64,000 nt of DNA from Nonomuraea rhodomycinica (GCF_013363995.1 NZ_JABWGO010000001.1:1435222-1499221); one strand, 5' to 3'. Shown: positions 1 to 8,548, counted from the stretch's first letter. Numbers and translations: made by a program. The notes: generated from the sequence alone by a model not told the origin.

Positions 1-69
1 GCGGGCTGTCCCGAGGGTGCCGGCTGTCCAAGGGTGCGGCCCGGCGGCGGGATGGGAGGGCCTTCGCGG

Positions 70-1005
70 TCAGGGCGCGAGTAACGCCTTGACCGGGGTC
101 GCGCGGCCGTTCATGAGGGCGGTGAACACCTCGGCCCCCTCCTCCAGCGGGAAGGTGTCCACCCAGCTCAGGTCCCACCGTCCCACGAGGTCCACGGCGG
201 CGGCGAAGTCGGCGTCCCGGTAGGCGAAGGAGCCGAGCACCCGCTTCTCCCCCCGGACCAGTGCGGCCGCGTCGAACCCGGCGTCGCTGTCGGCCAGCCC
301 GAGCCAGAGCGCCGTCCCGCCGGGCCGCAGCAGGGCCAGCGACTGCTCGTGGGTGACGGCGGCCCCGACCGCGTCGAAGATGACGTCGTACTCGCCCGAC
401 AGCCGGGAGACGGCGGCGTCGGCGCCGAGCCGGGAGGCGGCGGCCAGGCGCTCCTCGGAGCGGTCGGCCACCTCGACCCGGGCGGCGCCACTGGACCTGG
501 CGACCAGCAGGCAGGCCAGCCCGATGGCGCCGGCCCCGATGACGCCCACCCGGACGCCCGCGGGTGCGCCGGCCAGCTCCCAGGCGTGCACGGCGTTGGC
601 CGCGGGCTCCACGACGCCGGCGGCCGTCCAGCCGAGCGAGTCGGGCACCGGGACGAGGGCCCCGGCGGGCACGGCGACCCGCTCGGCGAACGCGCCGGGC
701 GTGTGGACGCCCACGATGCGCCGCTCCCGGCAGACGTTGCGCAGGCCGGCTGCGCACAGGTCGCAGCGCCCGCACGACAGGATCGGGTTGACGACCACCC
801 GGCTCCCGTCGTCGGTGCTGCCGGCGAACTCGTGGCCCATGACGAGCGGCGGCACGCGGAAGCCGGGGGTGCGCACGCCGTGCAGCTCGCTGCCGCAGAT
901 GCCGGAGGCGGCCACGTGGACGAGGACCTCGCCGGGGCCGGGCGCGGGCTCGGGCACCTCGCGCATCTCGACGACGCCCGGCGCGGTGAACACCACCGCC
1001 CTCAT
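70..1005 (-). CDS. Zinc-dependent medium-chain alcohol dehydrogenase
   Basis: A 311-residue MDR-family NAD(P)-dependent alcohol/polyol dehydrogenase. The catalytic zinc site is visible as Cys37 (GICGSE) and His58-Glu59 (MGHEFAG). The structural zinc lobe is Cys78, Cys81, Cys84 and Cys92 (SCGRCDLC...NVC). A Rossmann GxGxxG (VIGAGAIGLA) sits near residue 155. It is a little short for the family (about 340) but both domains are present. The start overlaps the stop of the upstream hydrolase by ATGA, so the two are co-translated. With that partner it probably oxidises a sugar, sugar acid or polyol. It resembles sorbitol and threonine dehydrogenases, but the substrate cannot be read from the sequence. 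Confidence 0.88.
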   Translation of the reverse strand: MRAVVFTAPGVVEMREVPEPAPGPGEVLVHVAASGICGSELHGVRTPGFRVPPLVMGHEFAGSTDDGSRVVVNPILSCGRCDLCAAGLRNVCRERRIVGVHTPGAFAERVAVPAGALVPVPDSLGWTAAGVVEPAANAVHAWELAGAPAGVRVGVIGAGAIGLACLLVARSSGAARVEVADRSEERLAAASRLGADAAVSRLSGEYDVIFDAVGAAVTHEQSLALLRPGGTALWLGLADSDAGFDAAALVRGEKRVLGSFAYRDADFAAAVDLVGRWDLSWVDTFPLEEGAEVFTALMNGRATPVKALLAP

Positions 1006-1841
1006 CGGGTGCCGTCCACGACGGGGTTGCGCAGCTCGCCGATGCCCTCCACGCTCACCTCGACCACGTCACCGGGGCTGAGGGAGCGCGGCGGGTCCAT
1101 GAAGGCGCCGCAGCCCCACGGGGTGCCGGTGAGCACGACGTCGCCGGGTTCGAGGGTGAAGGAGGCCGAGCAGAACGACAGCAGCTCGGCGACGCCGAAG
1201 AGCATCTCCGCGGTGCTGGAGTCCTGCACGGTCTCGCCGTTGACCACGGTGCGCAGGCGCAGCCCCTGGGGGTCGCCCAGCTCGTCGGGGGTCACGACGA
1301 CGGGACCGAGGGGGCAGAAGGTGTCGAGGCTCTTGCCGCGCGTCCACTGGCCGTCGGAGAACTGCAGGTCGCGGGCCGAGACGTCGTTGGCCACGGTGTA
1401 GCCGGCGACCGCGGCCAGCGCCTCGGCGGGGCCGGCGTGCCGCAGGGGCGTGCCGACGACGGCGGCCAGCTCCACCTCCCAGTCGACGCTGCCGGTCAGC
1501 CCGGAGTCGATGACGATGGGCTCGCCGGGCCCGATCACGCTGGAGGGGAACTTGGCGAACATCAGCGGGCGGGCGGGCTTGTCCATCCCGGTCTCGCGGA
1601 TGTGGTCGAGGTAGTTGAGGCCGATGGCGACGATCTTGCCCGGCCGTAGCGGCGCCACCGGCACCGCGCCGGGCAGCGGCCCGACGGCGCCGTCGGCCGC
1701 GCGCCGCGTCTCGCCGGGACCCTGCGCGAGCAGCGCCTCGAGGGTGACGCCCGCCGGGATGTCCAGGGCGTGCCAGAGCCCGTCCCTCTCCACGGCGGGG
1801 AGCCTGGCTCCGTCCCCGACGCGGACCGTTCCTAGCCTCAT
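1002..1841 (-). CDS. Fumarylacetoacetate hydrolase-family enzyme
   Basis: A 279-residue FAH-fold metal-dependent hydrolase/decarboxylase. The family core is present: GLNYLDH (Asn76 to His80), the metal ligands Glu122 and Glu124 in DWEVEL, and Asp153 in ANDVSARD. The first 65 residues form the usual small N-terminal domain. Relatives cleave C-C bonds of 2,4-diketo acids, for example 2,4-diketo-3-deoxy-L-fuconate to pyruvate and lactate. It is the first gene of a two-gene operon with the zinc alcohol dehydrogenase (ATGA overlap). An AGGAAG ribosome site precedes the ATG. Palindromic site 1867-1883 lies in its promoter. The role in sugar-acid breakdown is inferred from neighbours, including a divergently transcribed SDR. 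Confidence 0.85.
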   Translation of the reverse strand: MRLGTVRVGDGARLPAVERDGLWHALDIPAGVTLEALLAQGPGETRRAADGAVGPLPGAVPVAPLRPGKIVAIGLNYLDHIRETGMDKPARPLMFAKFPSSVIGPGEPIVIDSGLTGSVDWEVELAAVVGTPLRHAGPAEALAAVAGYTVANDVSARDLQFSDGQWTRGKSLDTFCPLGPVVVTPDELGDPQGLRLRTVVNGETVQDSSTAEMLFGVAELLSFCSASFTLEPGDVVLTGTPWGCGAFMDPPRSLSPGDVVEVSVEGIGELRNPVVDGTR

Positions 1842-1866
1842 ATCTGCCTGCTTCCTAATGAGTTGT

Positions 1867-1883
1867 ATTCCGTATGGCGAAAC
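1867..1883. promoter_or_regulatory. Operator candidate, site A of the RTTCCR-N5-YRGAAY family
   Basis: ATTCCG-TATGG-CGAAAC, a degenerate 17-bp palindrome in the 314-bp divergent region between the hydrolase (minus) and the aldolase-like gene (plus). It lies just upstream of the minus-strand start at 1841 and would overlap that promoter. The same design recurs at 2076, 8532, 8690 and 8797. The size and spacing resemble IclR-family operators (inference). Confidence 0.45.
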
Positions 1884-2075
1884 GCTATTCTGAATTGCTG
1901 TCAGGACATCATCCGCGTCCGCGGCCTGTCAAGGGGACCCCGCCTTTCAGGCGGCAACGCCACCCCGGAGGCGCCGCCCGGCACACCCTCGTCCACTCCC
2001 GAAGAGAGCCGGACGCCGGCCCGGCGGGGCTCTGACGACCCGCCGGAAGCCATCGAAAGCGGCCTCGGCCACTAT

Positions 2076-2092
2076 GTTCCGCATAACAGAAC
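2076..2092. promoter_or_regulatory. Operator candidate, site B of the RTTCCR-N5-YRGAAY family
   Basis: GTTCCG-CATAA-CAGAAC, arms matching at 5 of 6 positions. It ends 3 bp before the -35-like TGGACC of the plus-strand aldolase/SDR promoter, a position suited to either activation or repression. Confidence 0.55.
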
Positions 2093-2094
2093 GC

Positions 2095-2124
2095 TGGACC
2101 ATGAAGCGGAACAAGTGCTAGCTT
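2095..2124 (+). promoter_or_regulatory. Probable promoter of the aldolase-like/SDR operon
   Basis: A -35-like TGGACC (2095-2100) and a -10 TAGCTT (2119-2124) are separated by 18 bp. The predicted transcript start near 2131 leaves room for the GAGAGG ribosome site at 2145-2150 and the ATG at 2156. Confidence 0.5.
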
Positions 2125-2155
2125 CATGCCGTATCCGTGCGGCCGAGAGGACACC

Positions 2156-3253
2156 ATGTATCCCGAGCTCGACACCCCGGCACTCCTCATCGACCTGGGC
2201 GCGGTCCGCGCCAACGTGGCCGAGATGGCGAAGGTGGCCGCCACCCACGGCGTGGCGCTGCGCCCCCACGTCAAGACCCACAAGATGCCGGAGCTGGCCC
2301 TCATGCAGATCGAGGCCGGGGCGCGCGGCATCACGTGCGCCAAGCTCGGCGAGGCCGAGATCATGGCCGACGCCGGGATCGACGACATCCTGCTCGCCTT
2401 CCCGATCTGGGGCGAGCCCAAGGTGCGGCGCCTGGAGGCGCTGCGCGAGCGCGCCACGGTGCGCGTCAGCCTGGACTCCCCCGAGGTCGCCGCCGGCCTG
2501 GGCCGGCTCGGCCTGCGCACCGGCTCGCCCGTCGAGGTGCTGGTGGAGGTCGACACCGGCCAGCACCGGCTGGGCCGCCCGCCCGGACGCCCCACCGCCG
2601 ACCTGGTCGCCGAGATCGCGGCGATCCCCGGCGTCGAGGTCGTCGGGCTGCTCACCCTGGCCGGGCACGCCTACCACGCGCGCACGCCCGCCGAGCTGGC
2701 CGAGGTCTCCCGCCGCGAGGGCGCCGACCTGGTCGCCACCGCCGAGCTGTGCGCCCGCGACGGCATCGAGCTGCGGGAGATCAGCGTCGGCAGCACCCCC
2801 ACCGCCCGGCACGTCGCCGGGGTCGCCGGAGTGACCGAGATCCGGCCCGGCACCTACATCTTCAACGACACCGCCATGATCCGCCTGGGCGTCGCCACCG
2901 AGCGGAGCGCGGCCTCGCGCGTGCTGGCCACCGTCATCGCCCGCCCCTCCCCCGACCGGGTCGTGCTCGACGCCGGTACCAAGTGCCTCACCTCCGACAA
3001 CGCCGGCTCGCCCGGCTGGATCCGGGCCGCCGGCATCCCGTGGCTGCGCATGGACTTCCTCAACGAGGAGCACGCCGTCGCCCGGCTCGACCCGGAGCAC
3101 GCCCACGACGGCGAGCTGCCGGTCGGCACCCGGGTACAGCTCATCCCGGGGCACGCCTGCACCGTCACGAACCTGTTCGACGTGGCGTGCGGTGTCGAGG
3201 ACGGCCGGGTCGTCACCGAACTGCGCGTCGCCGCCCGCGGCGCCGTGCGCTGA
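2156..3253 (+). CDS. D-threonine aldolase / D-serine dehydratase-like PLP enzyme
   Basis: A 365-residue fold-type III PLP enzyme of the alanine-racemase-N / D-TA-like family. The ATG at 2156 is chosen over the ATG at 2126 because GAGAGG (2145-2150) sits 5 nt before it and the protein begins MYPELDTPALLID, the usual family N-terminus. PHVKTHK (residues 37-43) carries the PLP lysine, Lys40. Near the C-terminus GHACT gives a His-x-Cys metal pair. His-x-Cys is the zinc site of eukaryotic-type D-serine dehydratase, whereas classical D-threonine aldolases have His-x-Asp. It would therefore split or dehydrate a D-3-hydroxy amino acid. It is followed after 43 nt by an SDR gene. Confidence 0.8.
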   Translation: MYPELDTPALLIDLGAVRANVAEMAKVAATHGVALRPHVKTHKMPELALMQIEAGARGITCAKLGEAEIMADAGIDDILLAFPIWGEPKVRRLEALRERATVRVSLDSPEVAAGLGRLGLRTGSPVEVLVEVDTGQHRLGRPPGRPTADLVAEIAAIPGVEVVGLLTLAGHAYHARTPAELAEVSRREGADLVATAELCARDGIELREISVGSTPTARHVAGVAGVTEIRPGTYIFNDTAMIRLGVATERSAASRVLATVIARPSPDRVVLDAGTKCLTSDNAGSPGWIRAAGIPWLRMDFLNEEHAVARLDPEHAHDGELPVGTRVQLIPGHACTVTNLFDVACGVEDGRVVTELRVAARGAVR

Positions 3254-3296
3254 GCGCCGAGCAGGCGAAGGGCACAGAGCAGGAGAAGGGATCGTC

Positions 3297-4061
3297 ATGC
3301 GTGGACTTGCGGGCAAGAGGGTGCTGATCAGCGGGGGCAGCAGCGGCATCGGCGCCGCCACCGCCCGGCGCTTCCTCCAGGAGGGCTCCCGCGTCGTGAT
3401 CGGCGGGCTGGACCCCGGCGAGGTGGAGCGGACCGTGGCCGAGCTGGCGCCGCTGGGCGAGGTGAGCGGGCTGGCCGGCGACGTCAGCTCCGAGAGCGAC
3501 GCGACCGGCCTGGTCGACGGCGCCGCGACCGCGCTCGGCGGGCTGGACGTGCTGGTCAACAACGCCGGCACCGCCTGGCGCGAGCCGTTCCTGGAGATCA
3601 CGCCGGAGCACTGGGACCGGGTCGTCGCGGTCAACCTGCGCGGCATGTTCCTCGTCGCCCAGGCCGCCGCGCGGCTGCTGGTGACGCAGGGCCGCGGCGG
3701 GGTGATCCTCAACATGTCCTCCACGAACGGGATCGGCGGGGAGGGCGACTACGCCCACTACAACGCCTCCAAGGCCGGCGTGCTGCTGCTGACGAAGACG
3801 ATGGCGGTCGAGCTGGGCCGGCACGGGATCCGGGTCAACGCGCTGTGCCCCGGCTACATCCGCACGCCGCTCAACTCCGCCATCGCGGCGGGGCTGGAGG
3901 GCGACTTCGTCTCGGCGTACGAGCGCGACCACATCCCGCTCGGCCGGGCGGGGCTGGCCGAGGAGGTCGCCGCCGGCTACGCGTTCCTCGCCTCCGACGA
4001 CGCGGCGTTCGTGCACGGGACCGAGCTCGTCATCGACGGCGGCCAGCTCGCCGTCATGTGA
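3297..4061 (+). CDS. SDR-family NAD(P)-dependent oxidoreductase
   Basis: A 254-residue classical short-chain dehydrogenase. It shows the cofactor glycines GGSSGIG (13-19), NNAG (88-91), the catalytic serines at 141/142, and Tyr155-x3-Lys159 (YNASK). It ends with the standard FVHGTELVIDGG tail. The ATG at 3297 follows a GA-rich ribosome site (AGGAGAAGGG, 3281-3290); an in-frame upstream extension into the aldolase gene is not credible. Its place in an operon with a PLP enzyme, and across a shared promoter from an FAH hydrolase, would suit a 2-keto-3-deoxy-sugar-acid dehydrogenase or a sugar dehydrogenase. That is inference; the substrate is unknown. Confidence 0.87.
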   Translation: MRGLAGKRVLISGGSSGIGAATARRFLQEGSRVVIGGLDPGEVERTVAELAPLGEVSGLAGDVSSESDATGLVDGAATALGGLDVLVNNAGTAWREPFLEITPEHWDRVVAVNLRGMFLVAQAAARLLVTQGRGGVILNMSSTNGIGGEGDYAHYNASKAGVLLLTKTMAVELGRHGIRVNALCPGYIRTPLNSAIAAGLEGDFVSAYERDHIPLGRAGLAEEVAAGYAFLASDDAAFVHGTELVIDGGQLAVM

Positions 4062-4089
4062 GCCCGTGCGGGTGACCCGTGCAGGGGAG

Positions 4090-4121
4090 CCCGTGCGGGC
4101 GGCGAGAGCCGCCCGCACGGG
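4090..4121. terminator. Bidirectional hairpin terminator between convergent genes
   Basis: A perfect 14-bp GC stem, CCCGTGCGGGCGGC (4090-4103), with a GAGA loop (4104-4107) and exact complement 4108-4121. It sits in the 63-bp gap between the SDR stop (plus) and the permease stop (minus). There is no U-tract on either side, as is common in actinomycetes. Confidence 0.75.
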
Positions 4122-4124
4122 ACC

Positions 4125-4943
4125 TCAGCCCTTGACCGCGCCGGTCAGCGCCTGGATGAAGCGGCGCTGGCCGAACAGGAAGACGCCGAGCACCGGCAGC
4201 GTGGTGAGCACCGTGCCCGCCATGACGGCGGGCCAGTCGGCGCGGTGCTGGCCCTGGAACGTGGTCAGCCCCACCTGCACGGTGTACTTCGCCTCCGAGT
4301 TGATGACGACCAGCGGCCAGAACAGGTCGTTCCAGGCCGTGATGAAGGTGATGACGGCCAGCGCGGCCAGCGCCGGCTTGGCCACCGGCAGCACCACCCG
4401 GAAGAACACGGCGAAACGCGAGCAGCCGTCGATGCGGCCGGCCTCCTCCAGCTCCTTGGGGAACGACTGGAAGAACGACGTCATCAGGTAGATGCCCACC
4501 GCCGAGCTGAGCTGCGGCACGATCAGCGCGCCCAGCGTGTCGGTCAGCCCCACCTTGTTGAAGATGAGGAACGTCGGGATGACGGTGAGCTGGAACGGGA
4601 TCAGCGCCGTGGCGATGACCAGGACGAGCACGAGCCGCGAGCCGACGAACCTGATGCGGGCGAAGGCGTAGCCGGCCATGCCGCACAGCACCACCTGGGC
4701 CACCACGATGGCCCCGGAGACCAGGACGCTGTTGAGGAACCAGCGCGGGAAGTCCGACCCCTCCAGCACCCGCTGGTAGCCGCCCAGGTCGACGGCGTCG
4801 GGCCAGATCGGCGGCGGGAACCGGTTGAGCTCCGCCTGGGTCATCAGCGAGCTGAGCACCATCCACACGAAGGGCAGCACGGTGACCAGCGACATGGGGG
4901 CCAGCACCAGGTGCCAGCCGCTGGGAAGCCTGCGCCGTCTCAT
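4125..4943 (-). CDS. Sugar ABC transporter permease (MalG/CUT1-type)
   Basis: A 272-residue integral membrane permease with about six hydrophobic segments. The cytoplasmic EAA loop that contacts the ATPase is present (EEAGRIDGCSRFAVFFRVVLP region). It is the last gene of the GH4-binding protein-permease-permease operon. The ATG overlaps the preceding permease stop by ATGA (4940-4943). Family knowledge: MalG-type subunits pair with a MalF-type partner and usually use a shared MsiK-like ATPase encoded elsewhere in actinomycetes, which would explain why no ATPase gene is present here. A strong hairpin follows the stop. Confidence 0.9.
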   Translation of the reverse strand: MRRRRLPSGWHLVLAPMSLVTVLPFVWMVLSSLMTQAELNRFPPPIWPDAVDLGGYQRVLEGSDFPRWFLNSVLVSGAIVVAQVVLCGMAGYAFARIRFVGSRLVLVLVIATALIPFQLTVIPTFLIFNKVGLTDTLGALIVPQLSSAVGIYLMTSFFQSFPKELEEAGRIDGCSRFAVFFRVVLPVAKPALAALAVITFITAWNDLFWPLVVINSEAKYTVQVGLTTFQGQHRADWPAVMAGTVLTTLPVLGVFLFGQRRFIQALTGAVKG

Positions 4944-5869
4944 CGCATCGCCCCCTTGCGCCGGGCGAGCAGCAGGCCGGCCACGATCAGCACGAGCGTG
5001 CCGGCGAACAGCACGTACGCCACGGCCGCGCCGTACCCGGCGGTGAAGTAGGTGAAGGCGAGCTGCCAGACGTAGTAGACGATGGTCACCGTGGCGTTGG
5101 CCGGGCCGCCCTTCGTGGTCGTCATGACCAGGTCGAAGAACTGCAGCACGTCGATCATCCCCCAGACCGCCAGGAAGACCGTCATGTGCCGTACCGACGG
5201 CACGATGACGTGCCGGAAGGTCGCCCACCGTCCCGCGCCGTCGATGGCGGCCGCCTCCACGACCTCCTTGCTGATCTCCTGCAGCGCCGCCAGGTAGATC
5301 ACCACCGAGAACCCGAACCGCGTCCAGAAGAAGATCACGGTCAGCACGAGCATGGCCTGCGACGGGCTGCTCAGCAGCCCCTGGGCCGGCAGGCCGAGCT
5401 TGACCAGCATGCCGTTGAACAGGCCGAAGTCGCGGTCGAAGATGTAACCCATGAGCAGGCCGGCCGCGGTGGCCGAGGCGACGTACGGCACGAGGAAGCA
5501 GGTCCGGTAGAACCCGATGCCGCGCACCTTGCGGTTGAGCAGCACCGCCACGGCCAGGCCCGCCACCAGCGAGGCCGGCAGGTACAGGAACAGCAGCAGC
5601 GCGGTGTTGCGCAGCGCCTGGTGGAAGACCGGGTCGGCGACCAGCGCCCGGTAGTTCTCCAGCCCCACGTTGCGCCCCGGCGACATGAGGTCGGAGTCCG
5701 TGAACGACAGGGCGAGCGCCCACGCCATCGGGACCAGCGAGAAGCCGAGGATGATCAGCGTGGCGGGCCCGGCGAACGTCCAGCCGGTGATGTTGTCGGC
5801 CAGTTTGCGCCGGTCGGGCGGCGTGGTGTGGCGTGAGGCGCGGCTCAGGGCCGTCGCGGTGCTCGTCAC
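4940..5869 (-). CDS. Sugar ABC transporter permease (MalF/CUT1-type)
   Basis: A 309-residue permease with an N-terminal cytoplasmic tail, about six TM segments and the EAA loop (VEAAAIDGAGRWATF). The GTG start at 5869 overlaps the stop of the binding-protein gene as GTGA (5866-5869), and its own stop overlaps the next permease as ATGA. It forms the transmembrane heterodimer with the 4125-4943 product. It imports the sugar captured by the lipoprotein encoded upstream, probably an oligosaccharide or glycoside cleaved by the GH4 enzyme. Confidence 0.9.
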   Translation of the reverse strand: MTSTATALSRASRHTTPPDRRKLADNITGWTFAGPATLIILGFSLVPMAWALALSFTDSDLMSPGRNVGLENYRALVADPVFHQALRNTALLLFLYLPASLVAGLAVAVLLNRKVRGIGFYRTCFLVPYVASATAAGLLMGYIFDRDFGLFNGMLVKLGLPAQGLLSSPSQAMLVLTVIFFWTRFGFSVVIYLAALQEISKEVVEAAAIDGAGRWATFRHVIVPSVRHMTVFLAVWGMIDVLQFFDLVMTTTKGGPANATVTIVYYVWQLAFTYFTAGYGAAVAYVLFAGTLVLIVAGLLLARRKGAMR

Positions 5870-7161
5870 GAGCCCGGCACGGCGAGCGCCGCGTCCGTCT
5901 TGGCAGCCGCCTCGTCCAGCGCCGACTTGGCGTCGGCCCTGCCGAGCAGGGTCCTGGCGATGGCGTCGGCGACGAACGACGAGATGCGCGGGTACGACGT
6001 GGTCGGCGGGCGCACCCGCTTGGCGTTGGCCAGGTTGCCGGAGATGACGTCGATGCCGGGGTACTTCTTCAGGTAGTCGCCGTAGCCGGGCTGCTGCGAG
6101 ATCGACGCCCGGATCGGCAGGGAGCCGGTGTCCTTCATCCACTGGAGCTGCTGCTCGGGCGCGGTGAGCCAGGCGAGGAACGCGGCCGAGGCCTTGACCC
6201 GCCGCTCGTCGTGCTCGAAGACCGTCCAGGTGTCGGGGCCGGAGATGGTCTCGTGGTTGCCGGCGGTGCCCGGGAGCTGGACCACGCCGTAGTCCACCCC
6301 GGCCGCCTGCAGGTCGGGCAGCACCCACGGGCCGGACAGGAAGAACGCGAGCCGCCCCGACTCGAACAGCTTCTGACCCTTCTCGGCCGGGCTGGAGTCG
6401 AGGTAGACGGACTTGTCGTCCACCGCCATGGCGCGCAGCAGGTCGAGCGAGCGCCGCCCGGCCTCGGAGTTGAAGGCCGCCTTCTTGTTGTCGGCCGTGA
6501 GGATCTCGCCGCCGGCCTGCCACACCAGCGGCCACAGGCCCCACACCGCCTCCTCGCCGCCGCTGATGGGCCACGTGGTGCCGAAGACCCCCTTCTGGGC
6601 GTCGGTGGCCCGCTTGGACATGGCGCGGAAGTCGTCCCACGTCCAGTCCTTCGACGGCGGCTCGAGGCCGGCCTTGGCCAGCAGTTTCTTGTTGTAGAGG
6701 ACGACCATGTTGTCGACCACCGCGGGGAAGCCGATGACCTTGCCGCCGACCGTGACCGTCGCGCGCTCGCCGGCCCAGAAGTCGTCCCACTTCACCGCGG
6801 GGTCCTTGATGTACGGGGTGAGGTCGGCGGTCTTGGGGTTGCGCGCGATGTTGGGCGCCCACGAGCCGTACAGGTAGGCGATGTCGGGGTGGGCGTCCGA
6901 GGTGAGCGCCGCGGTGATCTTGGGCAGCATGCCGTCGGCCGTGACGCCGCCGGAGGTGATCTGCACCTTGACGTCCGTGTGCGTCTGGTTGTACGTGGCG
7001 ACGAGCCGCTCGATGGACTTGGCGGAGGTGTCCTCCTGGCCGTGCCACATGAGGATCTCCACGGGCCCGCCGGCCCGCTGCTGCGTCCCGTCGCCGCCGC
7101 ACGCGGTCAGCGCGGCGGGCAGGAGCAGGGCGGCGGCCGCGGCGGTCACTGCGCGTCTCAT
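5866..7161 (-). CDS. Extracellular sugar-binding lipoprotein (ABC transporter)
   Basis: A 431-residue family-1 solute-binding protein. A lipoprotein signal peptide ends in the lipobox LTAC with Cys21 as the lipidation site. The mature protein has the cluster-B sugar-binding hallmarks: VEILMWHGQED near the N-terminus, an LLYNKKLL-type segment (VVLYNKKLLAKAGL), and GPWVLPDL. It is anchored outside the membrane and delivers substrate to the two permeases. It overlaps the upstream GH4 gene (ATGA, 7158-7161) and the downstream permease (GTGA), so all four genes form one tightly coupled operon. Confidence 0.9.
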   Translation of the reverse strand: MRRAVTAAAAALLLPAALTACGGDGTQQRAGGPVEILMWHGQEDTSAKSIERLVATYNQTHTDVKVQITSGGVTADGMLPKITAALTSDAHPDIAYLYGSWAPNIARNPKTADLTPYIKDPAVKWDDFWAGERATVTVGGKVIGFPAVVDNMVVLYNKKLLAKAGLEPPSKDWTWDDFRAMSKRATDAQKGVFGTTWPISGGEEAVWGLWPLVWQAGGEILTADNKKAAFNSEAGRRSLDLLRAMAVDDKSVYLDSSPAEKGQKLFESGRLAFFLSGPWVLPDLQAAGVDYGVVQLPGTAGNHETISGPDTWTVFEHDERRVKASAAFLAWLTAPEQQLQWMKDTGSLPIRASISQQPGYGDYLKKYPGIDVISGNLANAKRVRPPTTSYPRISSFVADAIARTLLGRADAKSALDEAAAKTDAALAVPGS

Positions 7162-8447
7162 CGGATCCCCTCGGGAAGCAGGTCGCCGTGGGCGGCGATC
7201 ATCTCGTCCACCATGTCGTGGATCTGCTGGAGCGTCAGCGTGGCGGAGGTGTTGGGGTCCAGCATGGCCGCGTGGTAGACGTGGTCGCGGCGGCCTTCGA
7301 GGGCGGCGCGCACGGTCAGCTCGCCGACGTTGAGGAAGGTCTGGTTGAGCGCGGCGAGCTGGGGCGGCAGGTCGCCGATCCGGGTGGGGCGCACGCCGGC
7401 CCGGTCCACGACGCACGGCACCTCGACGCAGGCGGCGGCGGGCAGGTTGCCGATCAGGCCGCCGTTGCGGACGTTGCCGTGGACGATCCTGCGGGTGCCC
7501 GTCTCGATCGAGTGGATGACCTCCGAGGCCAGCTCCATGGCGGGCTCGATCTCCACGCCCTCGCCGGCGGCCAGCCGGCGGCGGGTCTCCTCGAAGGTGT
7601 CGACGTTCTCCTGCGACCACCGCAGGTAGATCTCGATCGGGATGCGCAGGCGCTCCACCTCGGCGTCGTGGTGCAGGAACCAGGGCAGGTACTCGGAGCC
7701 GTGCTCGCTGGACTCGGTGGGGAAGTGCCCCAGCCGCCGGTACATCTCCACCCGGACGGTCCGGCGCAGCTCGGGGTCGTTGGCGATGACCTCGTCCAGC
7801 ACGGGGTAGAGGCTCTGGCCGCCGCGCTCGAAGGTGAGCACGAACGCCTGGTGGTTGACCCCGGCGGTGACGAACGAGATCTCCTCCTCCGGCACGCCGA
7901 CGAGGGAGGCCAGGCGGGCCTGGGTGTCGCGCACGGAGTGGCACAGGCCCACGACCCGGTCGAACGAGCTGCCCTCGTAGACGGCCCGCGGGATCATCGA
8001 CATCGGGTTGGTGTAGCTGAGCAGCAGCGCGTGCGGGGCCAGCTCGGCCAGGTCCGCGCCGAGTCGCACCATGACGGGGATGGTGCGCAGGGCGCGGAAG
8101 ATGCCGCCGATGCCGAGGGTGTCGGCGATCGTCTGGCGCAGGCCGTAGCGGCGCGGGATCTCGAAGTCGCGCACGGTGGCGGCGTGGCCGCCGACGGCGA
8201 TCTCGTTGATGACGTAGTCGGCGCCGTCCACGGCGGCGCGCCGGTCGAGGTGGGCCTCGACCTTCGCGCCGAGGCCGAGCTCGCCCATCATCCAGGTGGC
8301 CATGGCCTCGGCCGTGGCCAGCCGGTCGGCGTCGATGTCATGCAGGACGAGGGTGGACTCCCCCAGTTCTGGAAATGTCAGGATGTCCGAGAGGACGTTC
8401 TTGGTGAATTCGACGCTGCCGGCGCCGATGAACACGATGCGTGCCAT
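7158..8447 (-). CDS. GH4-family glycosidase (alpha-galactosidase/alpha-glucosidase-like)
   Basis: A 429-residue NAD- and metal-dependent glycoside hydrolase of family GH4. The N-terminal Rossmann segment is FIGAGSVEFTKNVL (6-19). NPM lies at 147-149, and the metal ligands are Cys169 (GLCHSV) and His199 (AGVNHQAF). GH4 enzymes oxidise C3 transiently and accept alpha- or beta-glycosides; the VGLCHS signature resembles MelA/AglA types rather than 6-phospho-glycosidases. No signal peptide is seen, so it acts on imported sugar. It is the first gene of the ABC operon. The ribosome site is AAGGGAAC. Alpha-glucuronidase activity cannot be excluded. Confidence 0.85.
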   Translation of the reverse strand: MARIVFIGAGSVEFTKNVLSDILTFPELGESTLVLHDIDADRLATAEAMATWMMGELGLGAKVEAHLDRRAAVDGADYVINEIAVGGHAATVRDFEIPRRYGLRQTIADTLGIGGIFRALRTIPVMVRLGADLAELAPHALLLSYTNPMSMIPRAVYEGSSFDRVVGLCHSVRDTQARLASLVGVPEEEISFVTAGVNHQAFVLTFERGGQSLYPVLDEVIANDPELRRTVRVEMYRRLGHFPTESSEHGSEYLPWFLHHDAEVERLRIPIEIYLRWSQENVDTFEETRRRLAAGEGVEIEPAMELASEVIHSIETGTRRIVHGNVRNGGLIGNLPAAACVEVPCVVDRAGVRPTRIGDLPPQLAALNQTFLNVGELTVRAALEGRRDHVYHAAMLDPNTSATLTLQQIHDMVDEMIAAHGDLLPEGIR

Positions 8448-8499
8448 GGGGCTGTTCCCTTGCGGAGCACGGCGGGCCCGAGGGCCCGCTGAAGTGGCG

Positions 8500-8527
8500 A
8501 GTATAGCCTTCTGTCTGTTTTGTCGAT
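8500..8527 (-). promoter_or_regulatory. Probable promoter of the GH4/ABC operon
   Basis: On the minus strand a good -10 TATACT (8500-8505) is preceded, 16 bp upstream, by the -35-like ATCGAC (8522-8527). Operator candidate C (8532-8548) lies immediately upstream of the -35. Confidence 0.5.
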
Positions 8528-8531
8528 GATC

Positions 8532-8548
8532 ATTCCGTTGAACGGAAC
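8532..8548. promoter_or_regulatory. Operator candidate, site C of the RTTCCR-N5-YRGAAY family
   Basis: ATTCCG-TTGAA-CGGAAC, arms matching at 5 of 6 positions, abutting the GH4 operon promoter in the 404-bp divergent region 8448-8851. Apart from the sites listed and the two promoters, no gene is seen in that region. Confidence 0.6.

Noticed and set aside
1..69. Gene at the left edge
   Set aside because: No credible frame with start signals; treated as intergenic downstream of the alcohol dehydrogenase.
2126..2155. Longer N-terminus for the aldolase-like gene from ATG 2126
   Set aside because: It overlaps the predicted -10/transcript start and lacks a ribosome site; ATG 2156 has GAGAGG and matches family N-termini.
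3192..3296. Longer SDR starting inside the aldolase-like gene
   Set aside because: The extension is off-frame coding of the upstream gene; the ribosome site and Rossmann N-terminus fit 3297.
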